Assembly (NCBI RefSeq): GCF_051465645.1
Contig: NZ_CP195790.1
Coordinates: forward strand, 4,898,001-4,962,000
Reading direction: 5' to 3'
Source of the DNA: Planctomicrobium sp051465645
Lineage (GTDB): Bacteria; Planctomycetota; Planctomycetia; Planctomycetales; Planctomycetaceae
Length of the DNA: 64,000 bases
A program made the position numbers and the translations under genes. This document shows, piece after piece, positions 9,583-17,728 of the stretch (its first letter is position 1; each line of letters opens with the position of its first letter). The notes beneath the pieces are model-generated. The model made no database searches. It saw only the letters and a list, made by a program, of their open reading frames with translations, and was not told the origin of the DNA.

Positions 9583-9916
9583 TATTCTCTCCCATCCTCT
9601 TATGAGGACGAACTTTACAACTGCTGATCTGTCCGGTGGACCACCAATCGACGTCGAATTCTCCGCGAACTCGTTTCGGTAGATCCAGAATGTTTTGTAT
9701 TTGCCTGGCGAAAACGACTACTTCTCAACCGGGTTTTCTGCGGGAAAGCATCACCGATAGCATACGCCATTTCGCTTCCCTAAGTTTATAGCTGCTGAGT
9801 TGCCCGGACAATAGACTTCTTCATGATCCAATTAAATCCCGCTGTGGATTTGCCGGCGTCAGTTCGTTTGATATCTGTATCCCTTTCTGCGTACAGGTTC
9901 TATCGGGAGATGACAA
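9583..9916. other. intergenic region between divergent genes
   Basis: This 334-bp gap should carry the promoters of the Fe-S carrier (minus) and the regulator (plus). A 54-codon frame from ATG 9824 overlaps the regulator in another frame and has no supporting features. I see nothing else. Confidence 0.5.
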
Positions 9917-11284
9917 ATGTCGATTCGATCCCGACGTGGGCTCGCGACGTGGCTGACAAGCAGTCGGTCACCTCTTTTTGTTCTTGATTCCCGATCAATC
10001 GTCCTCGTTTTCAACCGAGGGTGCGAAGAACTGACGCAATGGGCTGCAGCTGACATCATCGGCAAGTCGTGTCAGGTGCAATCGACTGCCGACCCGACAC
10101 ACTGGTCATGTCTGACGGGAGTTCTGGCTCCAGAGGAAGTGGCTGCTGGCGAACCTGCCCGAAAGCGACGAGTCGTCTTTCATCGTAAAGATGGTTCGAT
10201 CATCGAACGGGACATCCATTTTTTCCCGTTGGAACCGGAAGATCCAGCAGATGGGCAGCACCTGTTGGGGTTGATTACCGAACCGACGAATGATGCTCCT
10301 TCTCCAACGTCAAGAAGACTGGATGTCGCCAGGCATACAGCCGAGATCTATGAGCGCTACCGCCTTGATCGATTGGTGACGACCTCTGTCGAAATGCAAC
10401 GGGTTGCGTCTCAGATTCAACTTGCAAGAACGTCCGCAGTGACAGTTCACTTCTCCGGGGATCGCGGTGTTGGCAAAGAACATATTGCCAGACTGGTCCA
10501 TTATGGGAGTGAACAGCGAAATCAGCGGTTTGTCCCGATTCGATGTGCAGAGTCCTCTCGCTTCGAAATCTCACGCACGCTGAACCGGTTGTACGATCCT
10601 GATGGAGTTGTGGAACCAGTCACGATCTATCTGGATCAGTTTCAGATGTTGGATCGAGATCTACAGGAAAGGGTGCTGTATCACGCAGATCTTTCACCGC
10701 ACCGCCATTTTTCTTCATCCAATCTTTGGCCGGGAGATCTTGCCCGAACAGGGATGATTCCGGAACTGGCAGTCAGGTTGTCGGCGATCTGGATCGCGAT
10801 TCCAGCTTTGAAAGATCGTGGCGAAGACATCCTGCTGATCGCTCAGCAACTGCTTGAAGAACAGAACCGGTTACAGGAGGAACAACGGCACGGGTTGACT
10901 CCTGCGGTCGAACGACTCTTCCAGCTTTATAACTGGCCGGGAAATGTCGACGAGTTGGCTAGAGTGGTTTCACAAGCAATGAAACGCACTCAAGGGCCGA
11001 TGATTGATGTGGGAGATCTGCCTCCGGATTTTGGAGCAGGGCTCTCGGCACAGGCACTCCGTCCGCCGCCGCACCGCCGCAGTCTCGAAGACGAACTCTC
11101 GACGTTTGAGCGTGAGCGGATTGAACAAGCGCTTGCGGAAGTCCGAGGAAACAAGTCTGCGGCCGCGGAATTACTGCAGCTCCCCCGTGCGAAACTCTAT
11201 CGCAGAATGGCGGCATTAGGGCTGGCAACCGACGAAGACGTTTCTACCGGGAATGATTCAAAGTCTGGTGACGAAGGGGAGTGA
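9917..11284 (+). CDS. PAS / degenerate AAA+ / Fis-type HTH regulator related to sigma-54 activators
   Basis: The 455-residue protein has an N-terminal PAS-like domain (about 15-120), a reduced AAA+ module (about 150-350) and a Fis-type helix-turn-helix at 395-436 (GNKSAAAELLQLPRAKLYRR). Walker A is GDRGVGKE at 181-188. Walker B reads IYLDQFQML, with Gln at 241 where the activator family has Glu. The stretch between Walker A and Walker B is shortened, and the GAFTGA loop that contacts sigma-54 is absent. The sensor I and arginine-finger segments are also changed. It may bind ATP poorly and act through its DNA-binding domain without sigma-54. GGGAGA lies just before the ATG. It converges with the zinc-ribbon gene. 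Confidence 0.85.
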   Translation: MSIRSRRGLATWLTSSRSPLFVLDSRSIVLVFNRGCEELTQWAAADIIGKSCQVQSTADPTHWSCLTGVLAPEEVAAGEPARKRRVVFHRKDGSIIERDIHFFPLEPEDPADGQHLLGLITEPTNDAPSPTSRRLDVARHTAEIYERYRLDRLVTTSVEMQRVASQIQLARTSAVTVHFSGDRGVGKEHIARLVHYGSEQRNQRFVPIRCAESSRFEISRTLNRLYDPDGVVEPVTIYLDQFQMLDRDLQERVLYHADLSPHRHFSSSNLWPGDLARTGMIPELAVRLSAIWIAIPALKDRGEDILLIAQQLLEEQNRLQEEQRHGLTPAVERLFQLYNWPGNVDELARVVSQAMKRTQGPMIDVGDLPPDFGAGLSAQALRPPPHRRSLEDELSTFERERIEQALAEVRGNKSAAAELLQLPRAKLYRRMAALGLATDEDVSTGNDSKSGDEGE

Positions 11285-11301
11285 AACCAGAGCGCCCCTA
11301 T

Positions 11302-12816
11302 TTATTTAGGCTGGATTTCGATGTGTGATTCATGGATCGCGTAACCAACTTTCGCTGAGTCGGCAATTTCGCGGAGGACGTCCCCAACTGTTGTTGCTTT
11401 GAGCGAGATGGTGACAGGATTCTTTCGCGTTTCCGGTGGCAGTTTTGAGAGATCAATTTTGACTCCCAGCAGTTCCTGAACGTCGAACAGAAGATCTTCC
11501 AGTGGTGTTGGCTGGTTCTGTTCAAAACCCAGTAATTTCTGATTGAGCCGTGCTTTCAAATCCACCTTTGGGCGTTCTGGAATCAAGGGAACTGTGATCG
11601 GTGCGTCCTGCTGTTCCGCGACAGATGCTGGGGCGGGCGGCATCGCTGGCGTCATTAAAGGTGAGGCAGCAGGTGCCACTGGAGCCGAGACAGCAGGCGG
11701 GACGGCGGTGACCGATTGCTCTGGCTTCTGGGGGTGTCCGTCTGACATTGCTGCCAGTTGGCGAATTACCGTCGGATCGGTTTTCTGGCTGAGCACACGC
11801 ACACTTCCGTCGGCCATCAGCACGGTCATCTGATCTGCCTGCCCAGTGCTGAATCCGTCAGGTCCGTTGATAAATGGTTCTTGTGTAAATGCACGAGTTG
11901 TCGCATTCCCCGGTCTGGCCCAAGACCCCAATTGTTTCGAGACGCCGGCGACCATCATCGTCTGACTGAGACCGTCTTTAATGTTCGCTGGTTTTGTGAT
12001 TTGATTATCTCGGAAGATCCCAGGTGCGGTTCCTGTTCCGGCAATTCCAACATAATGCGTCGTGGGAAAATTATCGTCGCCTGCCAATTGAGGGATCGCC
12101 GCGTTCAGGAATGGAGGGAAAGTGCGGCGAACATACTCTTCGTTAACGGGAGCGTCCCAGCCAGCGTCGATACGTCGTCGCGGCCCCTGCAAAAAATGGG
12201 TGTCAGCCAGAGTTGCGATCCAGCTCCACCCGGAATTCGGAGGTGCTGAAATCCCGGCCGGGAACTGCTGATCCCGGCTTAATGCTCCATTGATCATCAC
12301 GCCGATGGACTTGAGTTGTTGTCCTTCTGGCGAGGCTTCCTCTGGTGGATTGTCTGTCTTCGCAACTGCAGTGTTGGGGTTGGCCTGAGTGCCCGTTCCC
12401 ATCGGAGGAGATGGCATCCCGTCAACAGGAGGTGACTCCGTTGTCGTCTTGGAGTCTGCAGCAGGCGTGTTCGGAGTCACATTTGACTGGTTGGAATCGG
12501 GAGTCGGCTCAGGGACATCGGGGGCTGGCGCAGCAGGCTTCCGTTCGATCGCAATGAAAGCAATTCCCCCGATCAGAAGAAGTGCGACTCCGCAGGCGAT
12601 GAATTGAGGCGCTCCCCAGCGCCGCTGAGGTCGAAGTTCCGAGAGCGGTTTGGAAGGGGCAGGGTGGTTTGGAGGTGTGACACCGGCCAACTTCCCGTTC
12701 ACATCGCAGATCAAGACTTCCCGACTGCAATCAGGACAAGGAATAACGCGATTGCGATAACTCTCGTCACGAATTCGTAACGGAATCTGACAATGAGGAC
12801 AGGGAAATTCAGTCAT
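11302..12816 (-). CDS. zinc ribbon / TM / DUF1559-like / STN-like fusion protein
   Basis: Counted from ATG 12816, the protein has 504 residues. It starts with a zinc ribbon (C6, C9, C27, C30), then one membrane helix (about 72-90) and a Pro/Ala/Thr-rich spacer to about 170. A DUF1559-like segment follows (GWSWIATLADTHFL to VLMADGSVRVLS). After a second Pro-rich linker, the last 80 residues resemble a secretin/TonB short N-terminal (STN) domain (VTISLKATTVGDVLREIA). This suggests an inner-membrane protein with a cytoplasmic metal finger and a periplasmic sensory or assembly part. The frame extends upstream to a TTG at 12840, but the ATG fits the zinc-ribbon start. The function is unknown. Confidence 0.8.
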   Translation of the reverse strand: MTEFPCPHCQIPLRIRDESYRNRVIPCPDCSREVLICDVNGKLAGVTPPNHPAPSKPLSELRPQRRWGAPQFIACGVALLLIGGIAFIAIERKPAAPAPDVPEPTPDSNQSNVTPNTPAADSKTTTESPPVDGMPSPPMGTGTQANPNTAVAKTDNPPEEASPEGQQLKSIGVMINGALSRDQQFPAGISAPPNSGWSWIATLADTHFLQGPRRRIDAGWDAPVNEEYVRRTFPPFLNAAIPQLAGDDNFPTTHYVGIAGTGTAPGIFRDNQITKPANIKDGLSQTMMVAGVSKQLGSWARPGNATTRAFTQEPFINGPDGFSTGQADQMTVLMADGSVRVLSQKTDPTVIRQLAAMSDGHPQKPEQSVTAVPPAVSAPVAPAASPLMTPAMPPAPASVAEQQDAPITVPLIPERPKVDLKARLNQKLLGFEQNQPTPLEDLLFDVQELLGVKIDLSKLPPETRKNPVTISLKATTVGDVLREIADSAKVGYAIHESHIEIQPK

Positions 12817-13349
12817 GTTCGTTGACCCGATTCCGCACAATCAGTTTGCGAGTCGTTTGTTATGGCTGCCTGACTCTGCTTGATGGCCAAGTCGTCAGGG
12901 CGTTCTGACTCATTCCGAGGAGACGATTGAGAGACGAAACGCTCCCAAGATGATAACGAATCATATCCAAATATCGGATCACATCGGTTACTGAATAGGG
13001 GGTGTGTCAAGAAAATGAAACGATCTGTTCATTGGCCGATGTCATGCAAGTTCGACCTACCGTCACGGACGGATTGAGCGGCACTGACAATCGGAGTTTT
13101 TACCGAAGGGGTTGCTCTGGGGATTTGGTCAGCGTTAATTCAGCTTATGATTTGAAATACTTCGTAAGGAAAGCGAGCCGTTCGTTTGTGAGTCAGGCGG
13201 ACTTCCTATCGTCGCGAGTGAGTTGTTCATTGGAGGCGATCAGGTCAAAATCCAGGGTTGAAGCCCGACCTGATCATGTTGCCGAGTTGGTTTTATGAGC
13301 GAATGTGGGCGCTTCGCTTGCCAGAAGTTGAAGAATAGGTAGAGGTTCT
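12817..13349. other. intergenic region between divergent genes
   Basis: This 533-bp gap holds a plus-strand open frame at 13002-13298 (98 codons) with no ribosome site, no family resemblance and atypical composition. I do not call it a gene. No terminator or operator is evident. Confidence 0.45.
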
Positions 13350-14060
13350 GTGTCGACCTATCGTGACGCCGTCGGAAATGCGATGAATCTTTTGACGCGG
13401 GGGCTTACCCCGTTTGTTGAAGGCAAGTTGCGCGCGACACACGGTGATACCTGGACCAAATCGGTCTCTCTCAGTTTCCGAGAAGATCGAGGTCGAGTTC
13501 ACGAAGATTCGGTGGATTGGGACGCTCAATCGCTGCTGACAGTGATGTGGGATCAGTGGAACGCGATATTCCGAACGGAATTAGGCCATTTCGAGAGAAG
13601 TCTGGTCAGCGAGTTGCGTGAGGTTCGTAACCGCTGGGCGCATCAGCAGAATTTCGAATTCGATGACGCTTTTCGAGTTCTCGACAGTGTTCAGCGTCTG
13701 CTGACAGCAGTTCAGGCGGACAATGTGTCCGAAATTCGGCGCGAAAAATCAGAGCTGTTAGAATCGCACGTGGCTGATGAGGTCAACTCGCAGGTGCAGC
13801 GGACTGCCTATCAAAAGAACAAGCTGCTGGTCATCGCTCTCTATGTGTTCTGCTGTTCAATCATCGTGGCGAACGCGATTTATGTTGGCGGAACATTGAA
13901 TCTGGTGCTGGTTTCAATCGTCGTGCTGGTTTTTGTTTACCTGATTTTTCTGCAGTGCAAGTTCGAACCTCCGTTGCTGTACGGCCCGCGAGAATGTCGA
14001 CGTTGCCACCGGATCATCTATCGCAAGACCTGCCCTTATTGCGAAGGCGGAGTCCACTAG
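13350..14060 (+). CDS. HEPN-like domain protein with two membrane helices and a C-terminal zinc ribbon
   Basis: The 236-residue protein has a helical N-terminal domain containing RNRWAH at 93-98. This matches the R-x4-6-H pattern of HEPN domains and resembles the Swt1-type HEPN module. Two membrane helices follow (about 158-177 and 183-203), then a short zinc ribbon (C216, C219, C228, C231). HEPN domains are often RNases or RNA-binding modules in conflict and RNA-quality systems. Whether this one is active is unknown. The GTG start has AGAGG just upstream. No antitoxin-like partner is adjacent. Confidence 0.75.
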   Translation: MSTYRDAVGNAMNLLTRGLTPFVEGKLRATHGDTWTKSVSLSFREDRGRVHEDSVDWDAQSLLTVMWDQWNAIFRTELGHFERSLVSELREVRNRWAHQQNFEFDDAFRVLDSVQRLLTAVQADNVSEIRREKSELLESHVADEVNSQVQRTAYQKNKLLVIALYVFCCSIIVANAIYVGGTLNLVLVSIVVLVFVYLIFLQCKFEPPLLYGPRECRRCHRIIYRKTCPYCEGGVH

Positions 14061-14134
14061 CCAGCGGCGGTCGATCATGTGGCCGCGCAGCATCCTTCCT
14101 GATTGGAGAAAGGCTGAATTCTGCTTCTGCGTCT

Positions 14135-15166
14135 TTAGGCGTGCTGGTGCTTGTTGGTCCATTCGACGAGGCGCTCCAACATCTTGAGAGCGTGTCCGTC
14201 GGAGATCACCTTGCTGGCGAGCTCAACTCCTTCTTTGGGAGTTTTCACAACGCCGCGACAGTACAGGGCCATTGCAGAGTTTGCAGCGACCATGTCGTGC
14301 GCCGGTCCTGATTTGCCTTCCAGAACGGCTCGAATGATGGCCGCACTTTCGTCTCGGGATGAGACTCGAAGTTCGTCTGGACGGCATTCCGGAAGCTGGA
14401 AGTCCTTGGCAGACCACTCGTATTCTTTAATCTCGGTTCCCTGAACGTCCCAGATATGCGTTGTTCCCCACAGGGAGACTTCATCGAGTTCGTTGTTTCC
14501 GCAGACAACAATGGCTCGTTTCATATCAAGCCGACTAACCGCGCCGGCGATCTTCGCGGCAATCTCGTTGTTCGAGACGCCGATCAACTGAAAGCGTGCG
14601 CCTGCAGGATTCGTCAGAGGGCCAAGTTGGTTGAAGATCGTGCGGAAACCAAGTTGCTGACGGATCGGGGCAACATGTTTCATGGCAAGGTGGAAAGTCC
14701 TTGCAAAACAGAAGCAAAGACCAATTTCATCCAGGCACTGACCAGCGAGATGAGCCGGGAGATCGATGTTGACCCCCAGAGCTTCGAGGACATCCGCTGA
14801 CCCGCTCGAACTGGAAACGCTGCGGTTTCCATGCTTCGCGACAGGCACGTTTGCTGCGGCAGTGACAATCGCCGCTGCTGTGCTGATGTTGAAGGTGTGC
14901 ATCCGGTCGCCGCCGGTTCCACAAGTGTCGAGCAAGTCTGGGTGAGAAGAAGGAATCTTGGTGGACCGTGCTCGCATCGCACTGGCCGCCCCGGACATCT
15001 CTTCCTCGGTTTCACCTTTCATGGCGAGAGCGGTCAGGAACGCGGATGTCTCCACTTCTCCGCAGCGCCCGTCCATGATTGCCCCGATTGCAGATTGAAC
15101 GGTCTCACTGTCGAGAGTCTGATGGCTCAACAGGCGGTCGATTGCAAATTTGATTTCAGGTTGCAT
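14135..15166 (-). CDS. trpD: anthranilate phosphoribosyltransferase
   Basis: This enzyme transfers phosphoribosyl from PRPP to anthranilate, the second step of tryptophan synthesis. Read from ATG 15166 it has 343 residues, the normal family length. It shows the PRPP/Mg loop CGTGGD at 82-87 and the KHGNRSVSSSSGSADVLE stretch from 111. The frame extends upstream to a TTG at 15220, but the N-terminus fits the family better from the ATG. It lies downstream of trpF in the same direction, with 152 bp between. Its stop is convergent with the HEPN gene. Confidence 0.96.
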   Translation of the reverse strand: MQPEIKFAIDRLLSHQTLDSETVQSAIGAIMDGRCGEVETSAFLTALAMKGETEEEMSGAASAMRARSTKIPSSHPDLLDTCGTGGDRMHTFNISTAAAIVTAAANVPVAKHGNRSVSSSSGSADVLEALGVNIDLPAHLAGQCLDEIGLCFCFARTFHLAMKHVAPIRQQLGFRTIFNQLGPLTNPAGARFQLIGVSNNEIAAKIAGAVSRLDMKRAIVVCGNNELDEVSLWGTTHIWDVQGTEIKEYEWSAKDFQLPECRPDELRVSSRDESAAIIRAVLEGKSGPAHDMVAANSAMALYCRGVVKTPKEGVELASKVISDGHALKMLERLVEWTNKHQHA

Positions 15167-15318
15167 GAAACTGGAGACGGTTGAAGGCGATGGTTCCGCT
15201 TTGTTCGAGATCTCGAACAAGAGTGAATTAGAGCAGATTGGGAAATGATCTACACGCCAACCAATCGTTCACATTGGCAGGCTGATGAATCAAGGCAGTT
15301 CTGGTTGTGATTCCGTGA

Positions 15319-16035
15319 TCAGACGCGTTGTGCGGATCGGGCGTTCCTCAGGAATGAGAGGACCTTTTCGACATCTTGAACGCCGGGAGACGATTCGACT
15401 CCGCTGGCGACATCAACCCCAGACGGAGAAGCAGATTCGATCGCGAACTGCACATTCTCAGGAGTCAGGCCACCTGCCAGCACATATGGTGGCCAGTTCG
15501 CAGGCCAATGATCATGCAGGAGTTTCCATGGAGCCTTGTGTCCGGTTCCTCCGTATTCGCCTGTGACCAATGCGTCGATCAGACAGCGCGAAAGCGTGAT
15601 CCCCAGAGCGTTGTACTGTTCAAGTTCACGTGCGACATTCTCCAGTCCATCTGGCCCGACACGAAAGGCCTTAATGAGATTGAACTGCGAGAGTTGAGCC
15701 ACGAAATCCGGTGTCTCGTCTCCATGAAGTTGAATTGTCTGGAGCCCACAGGCGTCAGTGATGCGCTGGATTTCGTCGAGTGAATGATTCACAAACAGCC
15801 CGACGGGTGTAATCGATTTCGGGAGCAGCTTCACAATTCGGGCGGCGATCTCCGGCGAAACGCAACGCTTTGATTTTGAATAGAAATTCAAGCCAATGGC
15901 GTTGATCGAGTTCGTTTCAGGAAGTGCGGCGAGTAAAGATTCCGCAATCTCTTCACGAGTCAGACCGCAGATTTTGACCCACATCGCCGAGTTTTGTGCG
16001 GATTCTGGTGCCATCTGATTCGGTTCCGTTTTCAT
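15319..16035 (-). CDS. trpF: phosphoribosylanthranilate isomerase
   Basis: This TIM-barrel enzyme carries out the Amadori rearrangement of phosphoribosylanthranilate to CdRP, the step after TrpD. The 238-residue protein contains the catalytic Cys segment VKICGLT near 20, IGLNFYSKSKR, QLHGDE and a C-terminal phosphate-binding GGLTPENV and GVDVASGVE. The first 17 residues are an extension, and Met8 or Met18 may be the true start. It follows queE by 27 bp and precedes trpD, so the three are probably co-transcribed. Confidence 0.96.
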   Translation of the reverse strand: MKTEPNQMAPESAQNSAMWVKICGLTREEIAESLLAALPETNSINAIGLNFYSKSKRCVSPEIAARIVKLLPKSITPVGLFVNHSLDEIQRITDACGLQTIQLHGDETPDFVAQLSQFNLIKAFRVGPDGLENVARELEQYNALGITLSRCLIDALVTGEYGGTGHKAPWKLLHDHWPANWPPYVLAGGLTPENVQFAIESASPSGVDVASGVESSPGVQDVEKVLSFLRNARSAQRV

Positions 16036-16062
16036 TCCTGAAGTCGTGACTCTGGTGTGCGA

Positions 16063-16743
16063 TTACGTTCCTCGCGTATTGCCGAAGAGTTCGATGTGCT
16101 TTCTGGGCGTGACCTGCCAGCCACGTTTCTCCGCTTCATACGTCAGCCAGTCCAGTTTGGAATAGAGTTCGTTCCACTGGATTCCTTGCGGCATCAGGTA
16201 GACGTTGTCGTTATTCACGTGAGGAAATTCCTCAAGGTAGTGCTCGACTTCGTTGATATCGGCCCGTTGATCAATCACGAATTTAAACTGATAGTCGTAT
16301 TCAGTTGTCAGGCTGCGAATGATCTCCGGGCGGTGACGACGTACTTCGTGCCGTTGTTCCCAATTGGTGCCGACAGGAACTGAGTTGCGCAGTTTGGGGC
16401 TGATGGACATCAGGTCTGCGACGACTTCTGGGCGGTGAACTGTTCCCGCTGTTTCAATCGTAATGGTGTAGCCACGACGTTTGAGTTCCTGAGTGAAGGG
16501 AATGACCTCAGGTGTCAGCAAAGGTTCGCCCCCTGTCACGACCATATGACCCGATGTCATGGCTTCGATCAGGGTGAAAAGCTCGTCGAAGGAGTGTTCC
16601 TGACCTTCCGGTTTCCAGGACGTATAAGGAGTGTCGCAGAAGACACAGCGCAAGTTGCAGCCCGAGGTGCGGATGAAGCCACTGGAGACGCCCACGAATC
16701 GGCCTTCTCCCTGAACCGACTCAAATACTTCAGAAATCCACAT
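16063..16743 (-). CDS. queE: 7-carboxy-7-deazaguanine synthase (radical SAM)
   Basis: QueE converts 6-carboxytetrahydropterin to 7-carboxy-7-deazaguanine in queuosine biosynthesis. The protein begins MWISEVFESVQGEG, the usual family N-terminus, and has the radical-SAM motif C-x3-C-x2-C (CNLRCVFC), the glycine-rich VVTGGEPLL and KFVIDQ. From ATG 16743 it has 226 residues. ATG 16809 would add 22 residues including two Cys, and the frame is open further to 16962. It is divergent from csrA and heads the queE-trpF-trpD run. No other queuosine gene is in the window. Confidence 0.93.
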   Translation of the reverse strand: MWISEVFESVQGEGRFVGVSSGFIRTSGCNLRCVFCDTPYTSWKPEGQEHSFDELFTLIEAMTSGHMVVTGGEPLLTPEVIPFTQELKRRGYTITIETAGTVHRPEVVADLMSISPKLRNSVPVGTNWEQRHEVRRHRPEIIRSLTTEYDYQFKFVIDQRADINEVEHYLEEFPHVNNDNVYLMPQGIQWNELYSKLDWLTYEAEKRGWQVTPRKHIELFGNTRGT

Positions 16744-16931
16744 CGTTTCTTGCTGCCACTTGAATCCCTTGCACGAGTTGCATTGGGTGATTCTCGATTT
16801 TACAGACATTTGCGAAGAATCCGTACTGTAGCGGATGAGAATGTCTGATGCTGTTTTAAAGTTGTAAAATGTTTGGTGATTGTAGGTTATCGCTCTTCTG
16901 TTTTGGGTCTTTGAAGAATCTTTTTCGCGAA

Positions 16932-16947
16932 TGGCACACTGCGTGCT
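16932..16947 (+). promoter_or_regulatory. candidate sigma-54 (-24/-12) promoter for csrA
   Basis: TGGCAC at 16932-16937 and TGCT at 16944-16947 give the GG-N10-GC spacing diagnostic of sigma-54 promoters. The site would start transcription near 16957, about 77 bp before csrA. It also contains a GCAC/GTGC inverted repeat, and a match of this kind can occur by chance. Confidence 0.35.
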
Positions 16948-17033
16948 TAATGCTTCTTCCATGAAACATCAGGCTCAACTCTCTGAGTCTTTCAAATATC
17001 ACGGTTAAGAACCCTGCCGACTGGAGAAGCAAG

Positions 17034-17276
17034 ATGCTCGTTATCTCACGCAAAACTGAAGAGTTCCTGAAGATCGGCGAAGACATTGTTGTGAAGGTGA
17101 TCAAGACTTCCAATGGCTCGGTCAAAATTGGAATCGAAGCTCCTGGCGGGTTGCGAATTCTACGCGGGGAACTGTCCGAAGAGATCTGCGAACTGCCAAT
17201 TTCTCCTCGTGTTCGACGAGGCGGACTTCGCGATTTGATTGAAATGGAACGTCTCGATCCTGTTGAGGCTGTCTAA
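17034..17276 (+). CDS. csrA: carbon storage regulator, mRNA-binding
   Basis: CsrA binds GGA-containing hairpins in mRNA leaders and represses or stabilises translation. The 80-residue protein has the conserved start MLVISRKTEEFLKIG, the strand KIGIEAPGGLRILRGEL with the RNA-contacting Arg, and a longer C-terminal tail than the 61-residue E. coli protein. GGAGAAG precedes the ATG. It is a single gene, divergent from queE. A candidate structured RNA lies 300 bp downstream. Confidence 0.95.
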   Translation: MLVISRKTEEFLKIGEDIVVKVIKTSNGSVKIGIEAPGGLRILRGELSEEICELPISPRVRRGGLRDLIEMERLDPVEAV

Positions 17277-17554
17277 GTGGGCTGAGCCTCTCATGTGGCC
17301 TGAGCAGTCGATGTTCAATTGGTTGTCAGAGTGACCTCGGTGTTTGGGGCAGCGAGGTCGATATCAGCCCATTCAGATGCCATGTTGCAACCATTCAAAA
17401 TTCACAAATTGAAGCGAGTGATTCTTGAATGGATTTCCGTCTGAGATGCGATTTCTTACTGTTCGAGACCGCACTTCAAACGTCTTTGATCTGTTCATTG
17501 CTGTTCCGGCAGAGATCACTTGAGATTGCGAAAATCATTTACAGAAATGGCTCA

Positions 17555-17583
17555 TTGTTTCTTCTGGTTGTGTCGATTCTAAC
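17555..17583 (+). promoter_or_regulatory. candidate sigma-70 promoter of the RNA gene
   Basis: TTGTTT at 17555-17560 and TCTAAC at 17578-17583 are separated by 17 bp, with the -10 box matching four of six consensus bases. This would start a transcript near 17590. Confidence 0.4.
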
Positions 17584-17589
17584 GGTACT

Positions 17590-17728
17590 TCAGAGAGAGC
17601 GGTGAGAGTTTCCGGTCAGCCGGAAGCTCAAGGGGGGCGCCACTCTCTTGAGGGCATCGACATGCCGCGTCGATGTGTCCGGTGAAACTGGGCGAGACAG
17701 ACCGCGTGAGTAATCACGCGGTTTTTTT
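17590..17728 (+). ncRNA. candidate structured small RNA, possible pseudoknot
   Basis: Between a candidate promoter and a clear terminator lie four consecutive base-paired elements in about 110 nt. They are TTCCGG/CCGGAA (17610-17625), CTCAAG/CTTGAG (17627-17652), CATCGAC/GTCGATG (17655-17675) and TGTCC/GACA with an inner stem (17676-17699). GAGAGT (17604-17609) can also pair with ACTCTC (17642-17647). Because that pairing interleaves with the second stem, the two can form an H-type pseudoknot or alternate. It resembles no riboswitch or housekeeping RNA I can name. The nearest downstream gene starts 430 bp later, which favours a free small RNA over a leader. Confidence 0.5.
17701..17728 (+). 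terminator. strong Rho-independent terminator
   Basis: A perfect 9-bp stem, ACCGCGTGA/TCACGCGGT, with the 4-nt loop GTAA is followed by a run of T. It ends the candidate RNA at 17590 rather than any nearby gene, since csrA stops 424 bp upstream. Confidence 0.88.

Noticed and set aside
13002..13298. 98-codon frame in the intergenic region before the HEPN gene
   Set aside because: It has no ribosome binding site and no recognisable motif, and its composition is unlike neighbouring genes.
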